From an uncultured Sutterella sp. (lineage in GTDB: Bacteria > Pseudomonadota > Gammaproteobacteria > Burkholderiales > Burkholderiaceae_F), in assembly GCA_937943605.1 (NCBI GenBank), contig CALEAW010000101.1:1-54975 (forward strand): a stretch of DNA of 54,975 nucleotides. Direction: 5' to 3'. Positions 10,088 through 18,112 of the stretch are shown here, one piece after another. Position numbers and translations under genes: made by a program. The first letter of the stretch is position 1. Each line of letters begins with the position of its first letter. The notes under the pieces were generated by a model. That model ran no database searches. It had not been told where the DNA came from and saw nothing but the letters and a program-made list of their open reading frames with translations.

Positions 10088-12319
10088 CTATGCCGATTGC
10101 GGTTCACTCGCCAATTGCTCGATTCGTTCTTCGAGCAACGAGGCAATTTCGTAGTGATTGACCAATTCGCGAACCACGAGCAAATACGACAAGTAGAATT
10201 CGCACGAACGAATGGTCATCTTTTCTTGCGGTTGCATCGCCATCAAACGATGCTGCAAAGTTTCAATTCGATCGATAATGCCATGAGCTTCAAGGCGAAG
10301 CGCCATCACATCAGCTTTACCGTCGGCGACCTTTGACAAGCGCTTGATATCGAGCACCAGAGCTGCAATATCACGAGAAAGGCTACCCGTTGAAATACGG
10401 TGGCGGTTGGCCACATGTTCACGCGCCAAACGGGCCAGGTTTTGAACCGCACGCGCGACTTCTCGCGTATTGGTCGTTGCACGCAGGTAGAGGTAGCGAG
10501 CATCAAAGTCGACCTTCGGCGGCTGGCTGTCGCTTGCCACCATACGGTAGTAGAGCTGACGGGCTTCGATGGCTTCTTCGTGCAAATCACCCGCTTCGTT
10601 ACGGACACGCGTCAAGTCGCGCTGAGCATCTGCCGTAAAGCCTTCAAGAATCTTCGTCAAGAGCGTAAGCGACTTCGCCAGACTCTTTTCGTGGGTATCC
10701 GCCAAGATGGTCTTCACACCAGCTGCGTTATAAGCATGACGCGCTTCTTTGGCTTCAACTTCATCTTCTTGACGAGGCTTAAAGTTAGAGCGCACCAACA
10801 TAAAGACCGCACCGCAACCCAAGATGATCGCTGCGACTTCGCCACCCAAGAAAACACCAAAGGCCACGATAGCAGCGAGCGTACTCGCAGAGACAGCCGT
10901 CAAGAACCAGCCGCTAATCACCGTCAAGACGCCGGAGATACGATAGACAGCAGACTCACGGTCCCAAGCGCCGTCGGCAAAACTCGAACCCATGGCCACC
11001 ATGAAGGTTACATAAGTAGTCGAAAGCGGCAACTTCAAACTCGTCGCAGATGCAATCAGAATGGCAGAGACCATCAAGTTAATGGACGCACGCACGTAGT
11101 CAAACGGGAGCGGAACTTCACCCTTCACCACTGGCAACGGCTCAAAACGCTTCTGGATACCGCGCTGAATCGGAAGCGGCACGATTTGATGGATCACATT
11201 ACCCACACTCATCGAAGCACGCACAATCATGCGACCTGCCGTCGTCGCATCAAACTGCTCCTGGCCACTTGACTGGCTCGATGACAAATTGATCGAGGTC
11301 TGAATCACACGATGGGCTTTCTTAGAGAACCACAAGGTCAAAACCATCACAAACCCAGCCAAAAGCAAGAAAGCCGTTGGTGCCGTTGCGGGCTTCAAAA
11401 GACCACCCATCATGAATTCAGTATCAGCTACGCCAGAGGCCTGCCAAGCCTGGAAGCTATCCCAAGCAGCCAAAGGCACACCCACGAAGTTCACCAAGTC
11501 ATTACCAGCAAAGGCAAAAGCCAAGGAGAAGGTACCGGCAAGAATGACGATCTTGAAGATGTTGACACGGAAGGCCACGATGAGGATCTGGAAGAAAACC
11601 GTAAACACCGCAAAGAGCGAGAAGACGATCGAAGCCGTGTTGTCCTTCATCCAGCTCAACCATTCCGGACGCATGAAGCTCGCGCCCTTAGCGCCCTTCA
11701 TAATGAGGAAGTAAATAATGGCCGTGATCGCCAAAGCACCAAAAATAGCACCAATACGACGATAGGCATTTTCAAAGTGGAACGTGAAGACCAGACGAGC
11801 GAGATACTGCACCACAGCGCCCGAAATGAAGGCGACGACCACAGAAATCAAAATGCCCGAAATAATCCCCAGAGACTTACTGCTATTGATGTAATCAGCA
11901 ACGTCCGTGATCGGAAGACCTGCGTCGATTAGCTTAAAAAGCGCGGCAGCAAAGGCACTGCCCAAAAGTTCGAACACGATCGAGACCGTGGTCGACGTAG
12001 GAAGCCCCAACGAATTAAACGCATCGAGCAAAATCACATCAGCGACCATCACCGCAAAGAAGATGATCATGAGTTCGCTAAACGTAAAGAGCTGTGGGTG
12101 GAACACCCCAGAACGCGCAATTTCCATCATCCCTGACGAGAAGGTTGCGCCCGCAAGTACCCCAAGACTCGCGACCCAGAGCGTTGTGCGGAAAGACGTG
12201 ATTCGACAACCGAGTGCCGAATTCAAAAAATTAACCGCGTCATTACTCACCCCTACGAAGAGGTCAATGATCGCGATGACGCCCAAAAAGGCAAGAAGAA
12301 TAATGTAATACTGGTCCAT
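10088..12319 (-). CDS. Pit-family inorganic phosphate transporter with C-terminal PhoU-like domain
   Basis: Inner-membrane phosphate permease of the PiT (PHO4) family. Both family half-repeats are visible. The N-terminal GVSNDAVNFLNSA (about 23-35, the G-x-N-D-x-x-N signature) is followed by GLPTSTTVSIVFELLGSA. The second copy has FAGNDLVNFVGVPLA and LPLSTTYVTFMVAMGSS. At 743 residues it is far longer than E. coli PitA (499). The last about 200 residues are soluble, helical and charged, and look like a PhoU/DUF47-type regulatory domain fused to the transporter. No separate phoU-like gene is adjacent. A Pho-box-like array lies upstream (12365-12408), suggesting induction under phosphate limitation. 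The start is ATG at 12319 with a weak ribosome site. Confidence 0.88.
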   Translation of the reverse strand: MDQYYIILLAFLGVIAIIDLFVGVSNDAVNFLNSALGCRITSFRTTLWVASLGVLAGATFSSGMMEIARSGVFHPQLFTFSELMIIFFAVMVADVILLDAFNSLGLPTSTTVSIVFELLGSAFAAALFKLIDAGLPITDVADYINSSKSLGIISGILISVVVAFISGAVVQYLARLVFTFHFENAYRRIGAIFGALAITAIIYFLIMKGAKGASFMRPEWLSWMKDNTASIVFSLFAVFTVFFQILIVAFRVNIFKIVILAGTFSLAFAFAGNDLVNFVGVPLAAWDSFQAWQASGVADTEFMMGGLLKPATAPTAFLLLAGFVMVLTLWFSKKAHRVIQTSINLSSSQSSGQEQFDATTAGRMIVRASMSVGNVIHQIVPLPIQRGIQKRFEPLPVVKGEVPLPFDYVRASINLMVSAILIASATSLKLPLSTTYVTFMVAMGSSFADGAWDRESAVYRISGVLTVISGWFLTAVSASTLAAIVAFGVFLGGEVAAIILGCGAVFMLVRSNFKPRQEDEVEAKEARHAYNAAGVKTILADTHEKSLAKSLTLLTKILEGFTADAQRDLTRVRNEAGDLHEEAIEARQLYYRMVASDSQPPKVDFDARYLYLRATTNTREVARAVQNLARLAREHVANRHRISTGSLSRDIAALVLDIKRLSKVADGKADVMALRLEAHGIIDRIETLQHRLMAMQPQEKMTIRSCEFYLSYLLVVRELVNHYEIASLLEERIEQLASEPQSA

Positions 12320-12364
12320 GACAAAACGTGTCCAAATATGTCAGCGGTTGTCATTGTGAGGGGG

Positions 12365-12408
12365 TGTCGTGACGCTTTTATGACGGAATTATGACAATTT
12401 GGTTACAA
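12365..12408 (-). promoter_or_regulatory. Pho-box-like array upstream of the phosphate transporter
   Basis: On the minus strand 11-bp units follow in register: TTGTCATAATT (12387-12397), CCGTCATAAAA (12376-12386) and GCGTCACGACA (12365-12375). A weaker upstream unit is TTGTAACCAAA (12398-12408). The PhoB consensus unit is CTGTCAT plus 4 bases repeated every 11 bp, so two units match six of seven core bases and a third matches five. The array ends 46 bp before the transporter ATG, a suitable position for a PhoB-activated promoter. The rest of 12320-12642 holds only the divergent larA leader. Confidence 0.65.
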
Positions 12409-12642
12409 GCCAAGTTTTTGCCCTGAAAGACAAGGTTTTCACTCAAAAAATATCGTTTTAACGCCCATACTCAAGCAAAACTCATGTAAGCAAGGTACAA
12501 ACCATTGACGCAGACGGCTTTTAAATCGAATGTTTCGTGTCAAAAGTGCTTCTCTCCGTATAATGACATCAAGGCAAAGAAGACCAATCACGCCTGAAGA
12601 CCATCAGGCCTTGCCAGCCCAATTAAAAAAGGAGACCCTTGA

Positions 12643-13920
12643 ATGCCTATGCAGACTTTTGACTACGCCTATGGTCGTGGTCGTAAAACGTTTTCTGTCG
12701 ATACGGATCGTGTGCTCAAAGAAGTCCGTACTGAAACGTTCGAACCGATGGAAGATGTTAAAGCGGGCGTCTTAGAAGCCATTCGTCATCCGATTGGCTG
12801 CCCCTCGATTGAAGAGATTGTGAAGCCTGGCGACACGGTCGCTTTTATTTGTAATGACCCGACGCGCGTCGCCAATAGCTTTGACTTCATGCCCGTGATG
12901 GTAAATGAACTCAACCGCTTAGGGGTCAAAGACGAAGACATGAAGATCGTCTTTGCCTTAGGGACGCATCGCGCCATGACGCACGAAGAAATGGTTGAAG
13001 GCGTGGGCGCCGACGTTGCGAGCCGCCTCAAGATGTTCAATAGCCTTTGCAATAACGCAGAAGACTTTGAATACTTTGGTACCACCTCTCGTGGTACGCC
13101 CGTGCATATTCATAAAGAGCTCTGTAACGTTGACCACGTGATTCTCACGGGCACGATCGTGCATCACTATTTCTCGGGCTATGGCGGTGGTCGTAAGGCC
13201 ATTTTGCCGGGTTGCGCTGCCATGGAAACCGTGCGTGTCAACCATAGCTTCATGCTTGACGAAAATGCAGGCCTTGGTCGCACGACTGGCAACCCCTGCT
13301 ATGAAGACCAAATGGAAGGTGTGGCGCTCTTTGCTAAGGGTCGCTCTCTCTTCTTATTCAATGCCATTCTGAACGCCAAGCATCAATTCCTTCGTATGTT
13401 TGCGGGTGACTATATTGCTGCCCACAAAGAAGCGTGCAAGTTTGTTGACCAAGTCTATGGTTGCGTGATCCCCAAGGAAGCGGATCTCGTGATTGCATCT
13501 TGCGGCGGCTTCCCCAAAGATATCAACGTCTATCAGATGCAAAAGACGATGGATAATGCCGCCTGCGCCGTGCGTAAGGGTGGCGTCGTTATTCTTTTGG
13601 CTGACTGCGAAGAAGGCTCTGGTTCTGCTGTGCTTGAAGAAACCTTCCGTCGCTTAAAGACCCCGGAACGCATTAAGGCTGAACTTGAAGCGAACTTTAA
13701 GATCGGTGCTAATAAGGCCTATGCTATTACGCGTCCGATCTCGAAGGCTCACTATATTCTAGTGACAAGCCTAGACCGTCAGCTTGCCAAAGACATGCTC
13801 TTTACAGCCGCAGTCGATACGGTTGAAGAAGCGCTTGAGATCGCAAAGCAATACGTGGGCGAAACGCCAGACATGATTCTCATGCCTGAAGGTAGCCTCA
13901 CGGTGCCGCGCGTTGAATAA
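12643..13920 (+). CDS. larA: LarA, nickel-dependent lactate racemase family
   Basis: Interconverts L- and D-lactate (or a related 2-hydroxyacid) using the nickel-pincer nucleotide. The 425-residue protein has the family's key residues at nearly the Lactobacillus plantarum positions. These are D72 and R75 in NDPTR, the catalytic histidine in ALGTHR (109), HHYFSGYGGGRK (174-185) with the second catalytic histidine and the lysine that binds the cofactor covalently, and the NH at 200-201 providing the nickel ligand. The C-terminal half has the conserved GGFPKDINVYQMQK segment. GGAGA stands 7 bases before the ATG. It heads larA-larB-larC-larE. Other LarA homologues act on malate or other hydroxyacids, so the substrate is not certain. 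Confidence 0.93.
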   Translation: MPMQTFDYAYGRGRKTFSVDTDRVLKEVRTETFEPMEDVKAGVLEAIRHPIGCPSIEEIVKPGDTVAFICNDPTRVANSFDFMPVMVNELNRLGVKDEDMKIVFALGTHRAMTHEEMVEGVGADVASRLKMFNSLCNNAEDFEYFGTTSRGTPVHIHKELCNVDHVILTGTIVHHYFSGYGGGRKAILPGCAAMETVRVNHSFMLDENAGLGRTTGNPCYEDQMEGVALFAKGRSLFLFNAILNAKHQFLRMFAGDYIAAHKEACKFVDQVYGCVIPKEADLVIASCGGFPKDINVYQMQKTMDNAACAVRKGGVVILLADCEEGSGSAVLEETFRRLKTPERIKAELEANFKIGANKAYAITRPISKAHYILVTSLDRQLAKDMLFTAAVDTVEEALEIAKQYVGETPDMILMPEGSLTVPRVE

Positions 13921-13942
13921 TCTCGCGCCCTCTTAACCCCAT

Positions 13943-13995
13943 AACACCTGTTTCGCCTCTTAGGCTTAAAGTCCTGACCCCGCGAAGCAGGTGTT
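13943..13995 (+). promoter_or_regulatory. Long-stem hairpin between larA and larB
   Basis: AACACCTGTTTCGC (13943-13956) pairs over 14 bp, with one G-U pair, to GCGAAGCAGGTGTT (13982-13995) around a 25-base loop. TCTCTAT follows rather than a clean T run. Lying between enzyme and cofactor genes, it may dampen read-through or protect the larA message, lowering the maturation genes relative to larA. This role is inference. Confidence 0.55.
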
Positions 13996-14018
13996 TCTCT
14001 ATTTAAAGGCACCCACTC

Positions 14019-14687
14019 ATGTCTGATGCCATTCGTTTTGATATAGCACGCGATACCCGTATTGGGTTACCTGAAGCTGTCTTTTGTGAAGGTAAATCTG
14101 ACGAAGCGCTTTTGACGCTTTTAACGCGCTTTGCGTCTGACGACGAAAAGCCGATTCTTTTTACGCGTCTCGCCCGTGACCGCTTTGAAGCGTTGCCAAG
14201 CGAAATTCGTACAGCCTATGACTACGATCCCTTATCGCGTACGGCCTGGCATCACACCTGCCCCAAGCACCCTTTTGGATCTGTCTCTGTCGTTTCGGCA
14301 GGTACCGCGGACGGCTTCGTGACCCACGAAGTACGCCGTACGCTCGAATATCTTGGTTGGACAGTTCGCCTTTTTGAAGACTGTGGCGTAGCTGGCCTCT
14401 GGCGAATTGAAGCCGCCAAAGACCAAATTAATGAAGCAGACGTTGTGGTTGTCGTCGCAGGGCTCGATGCTGCGCTTGTGAGCGTCATGGGTGGACTCAC
14501 CTCTAAACCCCTCTTTGCAGTGCCAACCTCTGTGGGTTATGGCATAGCCACAGGAGGACACGCAGCACTCTCGAGTTGCCTAGCGTCTTGCGCTCCTGGC
14601 GTTGCCGTCATGAATATTGACAACGGTTATGGAGCCGCCTGTGCCGCCGCACGTGTCTTACGTTTACTTGAAAGCGTCGCGCGTTGA
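14019..14687 (+). CDS. larB: LarB, nicotinate mononucleotide-precursor carboxylase/hydrolase
   Basis: First enzyme of nickel-pincer cofactor synthesis. LarB carboxylates nicotinic acid adenine dinucleotide at C5 and hydrolyses the phosphoanhydride to give the dicarboxylated mononucleotide. The 222-residue protein shows the PurE-like C-terminal domain with VVSAGTADGFVTHEV (about 90-105), DVVVVVAGLDAALVSVMGGL and PTSVGYG, all typical of LarB. The length is slightly below the usual about 245. The gene lies 98 bp after larA, past a long hairpin, and 52 bp before larC. Confidence 0.88.
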   Translation: MSDAIRFDIARDTRIGLPEAVFCEGKSDEALLTLLTRFASDDEKPILFTRLARDRFEALPSEIRTAYDYDPLSRTAWHHTCPKHPFGSVSVVSAGTADGFVTHEVRRTLEYLGWTVRLFEDCGVAGLWRIEAAKDQINEADVVVVVAGLDAALVSVMGGLTSKPLFAVPTSVGYGIATGGHAALSSCLASCAPGVAVMNIDNGYGAACAAARVLRLLESVAR

Positions 14688-14739
14688 GTAGGTCGTTTCA
14701 ACGACGCTACAAAGACAACTTATCGATAAAGGATTCTTT

Positions 14740-15495
14740 ATGTCCGATCTCTTTGGTCATCCGATTTTGACGGTTCGCATTCATGCGGGCTTTAATGCCA
14801 ATAGCTTTTTAGCTGGGCTCTTAGCCCTCACCGGGCAAACCGCTGGTACCGCTGAAAGCTATATGCGGCGGCTTTTTCCTACGATTGATGCCCATATTGC
14901 GTTTGGGCCACGTAGCGTCAATGGCATTTTGGGCTATACCCTTCAAATCATCACGCCTCATGAACATGCTCATCGTACGCCCGCTGACATTCGTCGTCTT
15001 TATGACGAAAGTCTTTTGTCTGATGCAGCTAAATCGAAAGCCTTGGCCATTTGGCAGGTGCTCTCTGAAGCCGAAGCCCGTGTGCACGGCACAACTGTTG
15101 ACCACATTCACTTTCATGAAGTGGGCCGTATGGCAAACATCCTCGCCATTGGTTTGATTGCTGACTTTATGACCACCATTGAGCCCCAACAGTTGGTGGC
15201 GAGCCCGATTCCTTTATCGGACGGCACCGTCAAGTGTGCGCACGGTGTAGTGCCCTACCCGGCACCCGCCATGTTTGCCATGATGGAAAACGTCGCTGTT
15301 CGTCCTTGGTCGGGTGAAGGTGAACCCGTCACCCCTACTGGCTTAGCGGTCTTGATTGGGCTTGGCGCCACCTTTGGTGGTTGGCCGACCATGACGATCA
15401 CAGAGCGTGCCACCGTCTTTACGCCGAACGTTTTTGAAGGCGTGGCTAACGGAACGCTCTTTGCGTTTGGCAAACTCATGCCGCTTGAAAGCTGA
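14740..15495 (+). CDS. larC: LarC-like nickel-insertion protein, short form (N-terminal domain only)
   Basis: LarC is the CTP-dependent cyclometallase that puts nickel into the pincer nucleotide. This 251-residue protein keeps N-terminal (LarC1) hallmarks: HEHAHRTPADI (74-84), HFHEVG (124-129), PLSDGTVKCAHG (158-169), and GEGEPVTPTGLAVL near residue 192. Two things are odd. The usual start motif SGISGDM is replaced by AGFNANSF, and HFHEVG is followed by RMANILAI rather than a DSI-type segment. Full-length LarC is about 400 residues and its C-terminal LarC2 domain carries the CTP site. Here the frame stops and larE begins 30 bp later, so no LarC2 can be encoded between them, even by the frameshift used in Lactobacillus. 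GTCs of nearby sequence offer no second open frame. Function may need a separate LarC2 or differ. Confidence 0.75.
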   Translation: MSDLFGHPILTVRIHAGFNANSFLAGLLALTGQTAGTAESYMRRLFPTIDAHIAFGPRSVNGILGYTLQIITPHEHAHRTPADIRRLYDESLLSDAAKSKALAIWQVLSEAEARVHGTTVDHIHFHEVGRMANILAIGLIADFMTTIEPQQLVASPIPLSDGTVKCAHGVVPYPAPAMFAMMENVAVRPWSGEGEPVTPTGLAVLIGLGATFGGWPTMTITERATVFTPNVFEGVANGTLFAFGKLMPLES

Positions 15496-15525
15496 CATGT
15501 CGAGCATCTACGACGAGTGACGATA

Positions 15526-16359
15526 ATGGCGACCACATTGATCGATACCTCTGACCAACTGCCACCTGCGCTTAAAGTGTCACTCATGCGTGCCTCGAAA
15601 GACGGCGTGGTGACACTTGCCTACTCGGGTGGGTTAGATAGCCGTTTTCTTGCGTTTGCCGCAAAGCGTCTGGGGTTTAGCGTGAAGCTACTGCATATTA
15701 CAGGGGCGCATATTGCCCCTAGTGATACAGCTGAAGCCTTGCATTACGCCAAGTCGATGGGGCTACCTATTGAAGTCATTCATGTCGACACAACCAACCT
15801 CAAGACGTTGGTAACAGCTGGCCGCGCACGGTGCTATGTCTGTAAGAAGTATCTCTTTGAAACGCTACTCAAGGCGGCAAAGGGCTATCCGCTTTCAGAC
15901 GGCACCAATGCGTCCGATAGTTTGGTCTATCGACCAGGGCGTAAAGCGCTTGAAGAATTAGGGATTCATTCACCGTTAGCTGAAAGTGGCATCACTAAAG
16001 ACGAAATTCGACGGTTAGGACGTCTATTAGGTTTTGAAGCGCCTGATCAAGCAGCAAGACCGTGTCTACTCACACGATTTCCTTATGGGGTTTGTCCAAC
16101 ACAAGCACAATTGAAACTTGTGGCAGACGTTGAGCATTGGATTGCAACACATCCTGAGTACTGTACGTTGCGATTTCGATTGCGGTTTCCGGATGGCGTG
16201 CATCCGACCTTACATGTTGAAGAAAGCTCGATTAAGCGAAAGGGGTTAGTGTCTTTAGAAGTGCTCAAAGAAGAGCTACAGCAAGTCTTTAAACCACAGT
16301 TAGAGCAACTCACTATAGAAGCCCAAGCTACGCTATCAGGGTTCTACGATCGCAAATAA
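15526..16359 (+). CDS. larE: LarE, sulfur transferase for the nickel-pincer cofactor
   Basis: Adenylates and thiolates the dicarboxylated nicotinate mononucleotide. The 277-residue protein has the ATP PP-loop LAYSGGLDSRFLA (about 31-43), RCYVCKKYLF with two cysteines (about 103 and 106), and PCLLTRFPYG with a third (about 180). The last corresponds to the sacrificial Cys176 of Lactobacillus LarE. Three cysteines in these places mark the LarE subgroup reported to hold a [4Fe-4S] cluster that carries the sulfur instead of destroying a cysteine. That assignment is by motif only. An in-frame GTG at 15517 is a possible alternative start. It is the last gene of the lar cluster and is followed by a strong terminator. 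Confidence 0.88.
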   Translation: MATTLIDTSDQLPPALKVSLMRASKDGVVTLAYSGGLDSRFLAFAAKRLGFSVKLLHITGAHIAPSDTAEALHYAKSMGLPIEVIHVDTTNLKTLVTAGRARCYVCKKYLFETLLKAAKGYPLSDGTNASDSLVYRPGRKALEELGIHSPLAESGITKDEIRRLGRLLGFEAPDQAARPCLLTRFPYGVCPTQAQLKLVADVEHWIATHPEYCTLRFRLRFPDGVHPTLHVEESSIKRKGLVSLEVLKEELQQVFKPQLEQLTIEAQATLSGFYDRK

Positions 16360-16372
16360 AGCCACCATCAAA

Positions 16373-16396
16373 GTCCTCCGCCGCGAGGACTTTTTT
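16373..16396 (+). terminator. Terminator of the lar cluster
   Basis: GTCCTC/GAGGAC stem around CGCCGC (16373-16390) followed directly by TTTTTT. Confidence 0.88.
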
Positions 16397-16410
16397 CATG
16401 GGCACAAATA

Positions 16411-16443
16411 CAAAATCCCCGGAAGCCGAAGCATTCCGGGGAT
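16411..16443 (-). terminator. Terminator of the porin gene
   Basis: On the minus strand ATCCCCGGAA pairs with TTCCGGGGAT (16415-16443) around a GC-rich loop, followed by TTTG. It faces the lar terminator back to back between convergent genes. Confidence 0.85.
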
Positions 16444-16483
16444 CGCTTTAAGCTATGAAGCTAGCTAAGCTCGTAAGTTCAGA

Positions 16484-17659
16484 TTAGAACTTGTGGACGA
16501 GACCAGCATTGACAGCCCAGCTGTGAGCGGAGTCATCCTTGCCTTCAAGCTTGACGTCATAGTCGTCCTGCATGTAGCCAGCGCCCGTGTAGATGAAGGT
16601 GCGCTTGGAAAGCGGATAGTCGTAGCCAACGGCGAAGTTGATACGGGTCATGTCCATCTGGGCCTTATCCTGGTCTTCACCATCCATGTAACCCAAAGCG
16701 GCCTTAGCGTTACCGCCGAAGACAGGAACGTTCACGCCAACCTGGAGACCATAACCGTCAAAGGTCTTACCCTGACCGTCCTGAAGAACACCAACGTTAA
16801 GCTTGGAGTCCTTGAAGTACTGCGTAGCAACAAAGAGCTTGGCAACGCCGAAGTCGTAATTACCGCCGAGGCTAACCGTCAGAGGATCATCTTTATCTTC
16901 GGCCTTAGCAGGATAAACTGTGGTACCGTCCTTAACTTCACCCCAATTAGAAGCAAGGTTCGTCTGCGTTACAACACCAACAAGGTTGAGGTTACCAGCG
17001 TTGAACGTAGCACCAAGAGCCCATTCACGATCTACAGAGGCGGAACCTTCACGGCCATGCTGGTCCTTATCAGCAACCTTATCACGCGGATCGTTGTCAG
17101 CCTTGCTGTCGTTGTCGAAGGAGTACTGAGCAAAAACCGTCACACCAGCGAAAGCCGGGGACTTATAGGTGAGAGAGTTGTCCAAACGGCCAAAGGAACC
17201 AGCCATCACAGACTTGTGGCCATAGACATTGCCCCAACCCGTGGAGAACGGAGAAACGGAACCGCCGTAAATACCATACGTGCCGTTACCAGAAGCGAGC
17301 TGACCAACACGACCAAAGCCCAACTGACCCCAGTCACTAGCGACAAAGAGATGAGATTCACGGTCGAAGAGGCGATCGCTGTTACCCAACGTGCCGTCGT
17401 CAGCGTTGAAGCCATTTTCGAGAACGAAGCCAACCTTATAGCCGTTGCCGAGGTCTTCAACACCCTTCAAACCGAAGCGAGAACCAGAGTTCATGCCGCT
17501 CTTCATATCGAAGTTGTGCGTAGCCTTGCCAGCGCCTGTATCTTTTTCAGCGTACTGGAAGCCATAGTCAACCAAGCCATAGAGCTGAACATCAGCAGCC
17601 TGGGCAGAGAAAGCAGCGGCGCCAAGAACGGCGACGGCAACGAGAGACTTCTTGAACAT
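16484..17659 (-). CDS. Outer-membrane porin, betaproteobacterial general porin type
   Basis: Forms a trimeric diffusion channel in the outer membrane. The 391-residue protein has a clear signal peptide (MFKKSLVAVAV... to SAQA), then ADVQLYGLVDYGF. This start is typical of porins from Neisseria, Bordetella and Burkholderia. It has alternating beta-strand composition and ends in the C-terminal phenylalanine (LVHKF) read by the BAM complex. FGRVGQLASGNGTYG matches the constriction-loop region. The ATG at 17659 with GAGGA upstream is preferred to an in-frame TTG at 17674. Even codon use with few rare codons suggests high expression. Confidence 0.92.
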   Translation of the reverse strand: MFKKSLVAVAVLGAAAFSAQAADVQLYGLVDYGFQYAEKDTGAGKATHNFDMKSGMNSGSRFGLKGVEDLGNGYKVGFVLENGFNADDGTLGNSDRLFDRESHLFVASDWGQLGFGRVGQLASGNGTYGIYGGSVSPFSTGWGNVYGHKSVMAGSFGRLDNSLTYKSPAFAGVTVFAQYSFDNDSKADNDPRDKVADKDQHGREGSASVDREWALGATFNAGNLNLVGVVTQTNLASNWGEVKDGTTVYPAKAEDKDDPLTVSLGGNYDFGVAKLFVATQYFKDSKLNVGVLQDGQGKTFDGYGLQVGVNVPVFGGNAKAALGYMDGEDQDKAQMDMTRINFAVGYDYPLSKRTFIYTGAGYMQDDYDVKLEGKDDSAHSWAVNAGLVHKF

Positions 17660-18056
17660 AGTAAGTATCCTCAATATTTTTTTTGCCAGACACCGTCATG
17701 GACTGTGTTGGCAGACCGACAGCTTTATCCTCAAGGGTACTGTCGAAAAGAACGATCCTTGAAAAAAGTACCGTTCGGTCGATAGATTCGTTTGGTCCGA
17801 ACCTGTGGTCATTCTTTCAAAAAAACGGGCTCTCGGTTAACCTTTTTACAAACAAAACCATCACATCAAAACAGCAGCCATCTACTCTCACTAACGTTTC
17901 GAAGTAAAACTACTCCTGTTGGAGGATCCAAAAATTTAGTACTTACCCCGTTGCTGTTTAACAACAAAATAGACGTGTATTCTTTACAAATCGCGCGTCA
18001 CACAATGGATCTACGGGTTTTCACTTGTCTATTTAGACACGCAAAACAGAAATGTG
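17660..18056. other. Intergenic region upstream of the porin
   Basis: About 400 AT-rich bases between the porin start and the amidohydrolase terminator. It must hold the porin promoter and a long 5' leader. I find no convincing gene, riboswitch or repeat here. Confidence 0.5.
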
Positions 18057-18086
18057 AAAAGCCGTTATCCCTCTCAGAATAACGGC
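18057..18086 (-). terminator. Terminator of the AbgA-like gene
   Basis: On the minus strand GCCGTTAT pairs with ATAACGGC (18061-18086), followed by TTTT. Confidence 0.8.
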
Positions 18087-18112
18087 TCATCGTGTCTTGA
18101 CTTGATAATCGG

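Noticed and set aside
15496..15525. Programmed frameshift joining LarC1 to LarC2 as in Lactobacillus
   Set aside because: Only 30 bases separate the stop from larE; there is no LarC2 coding sequence in any frame.
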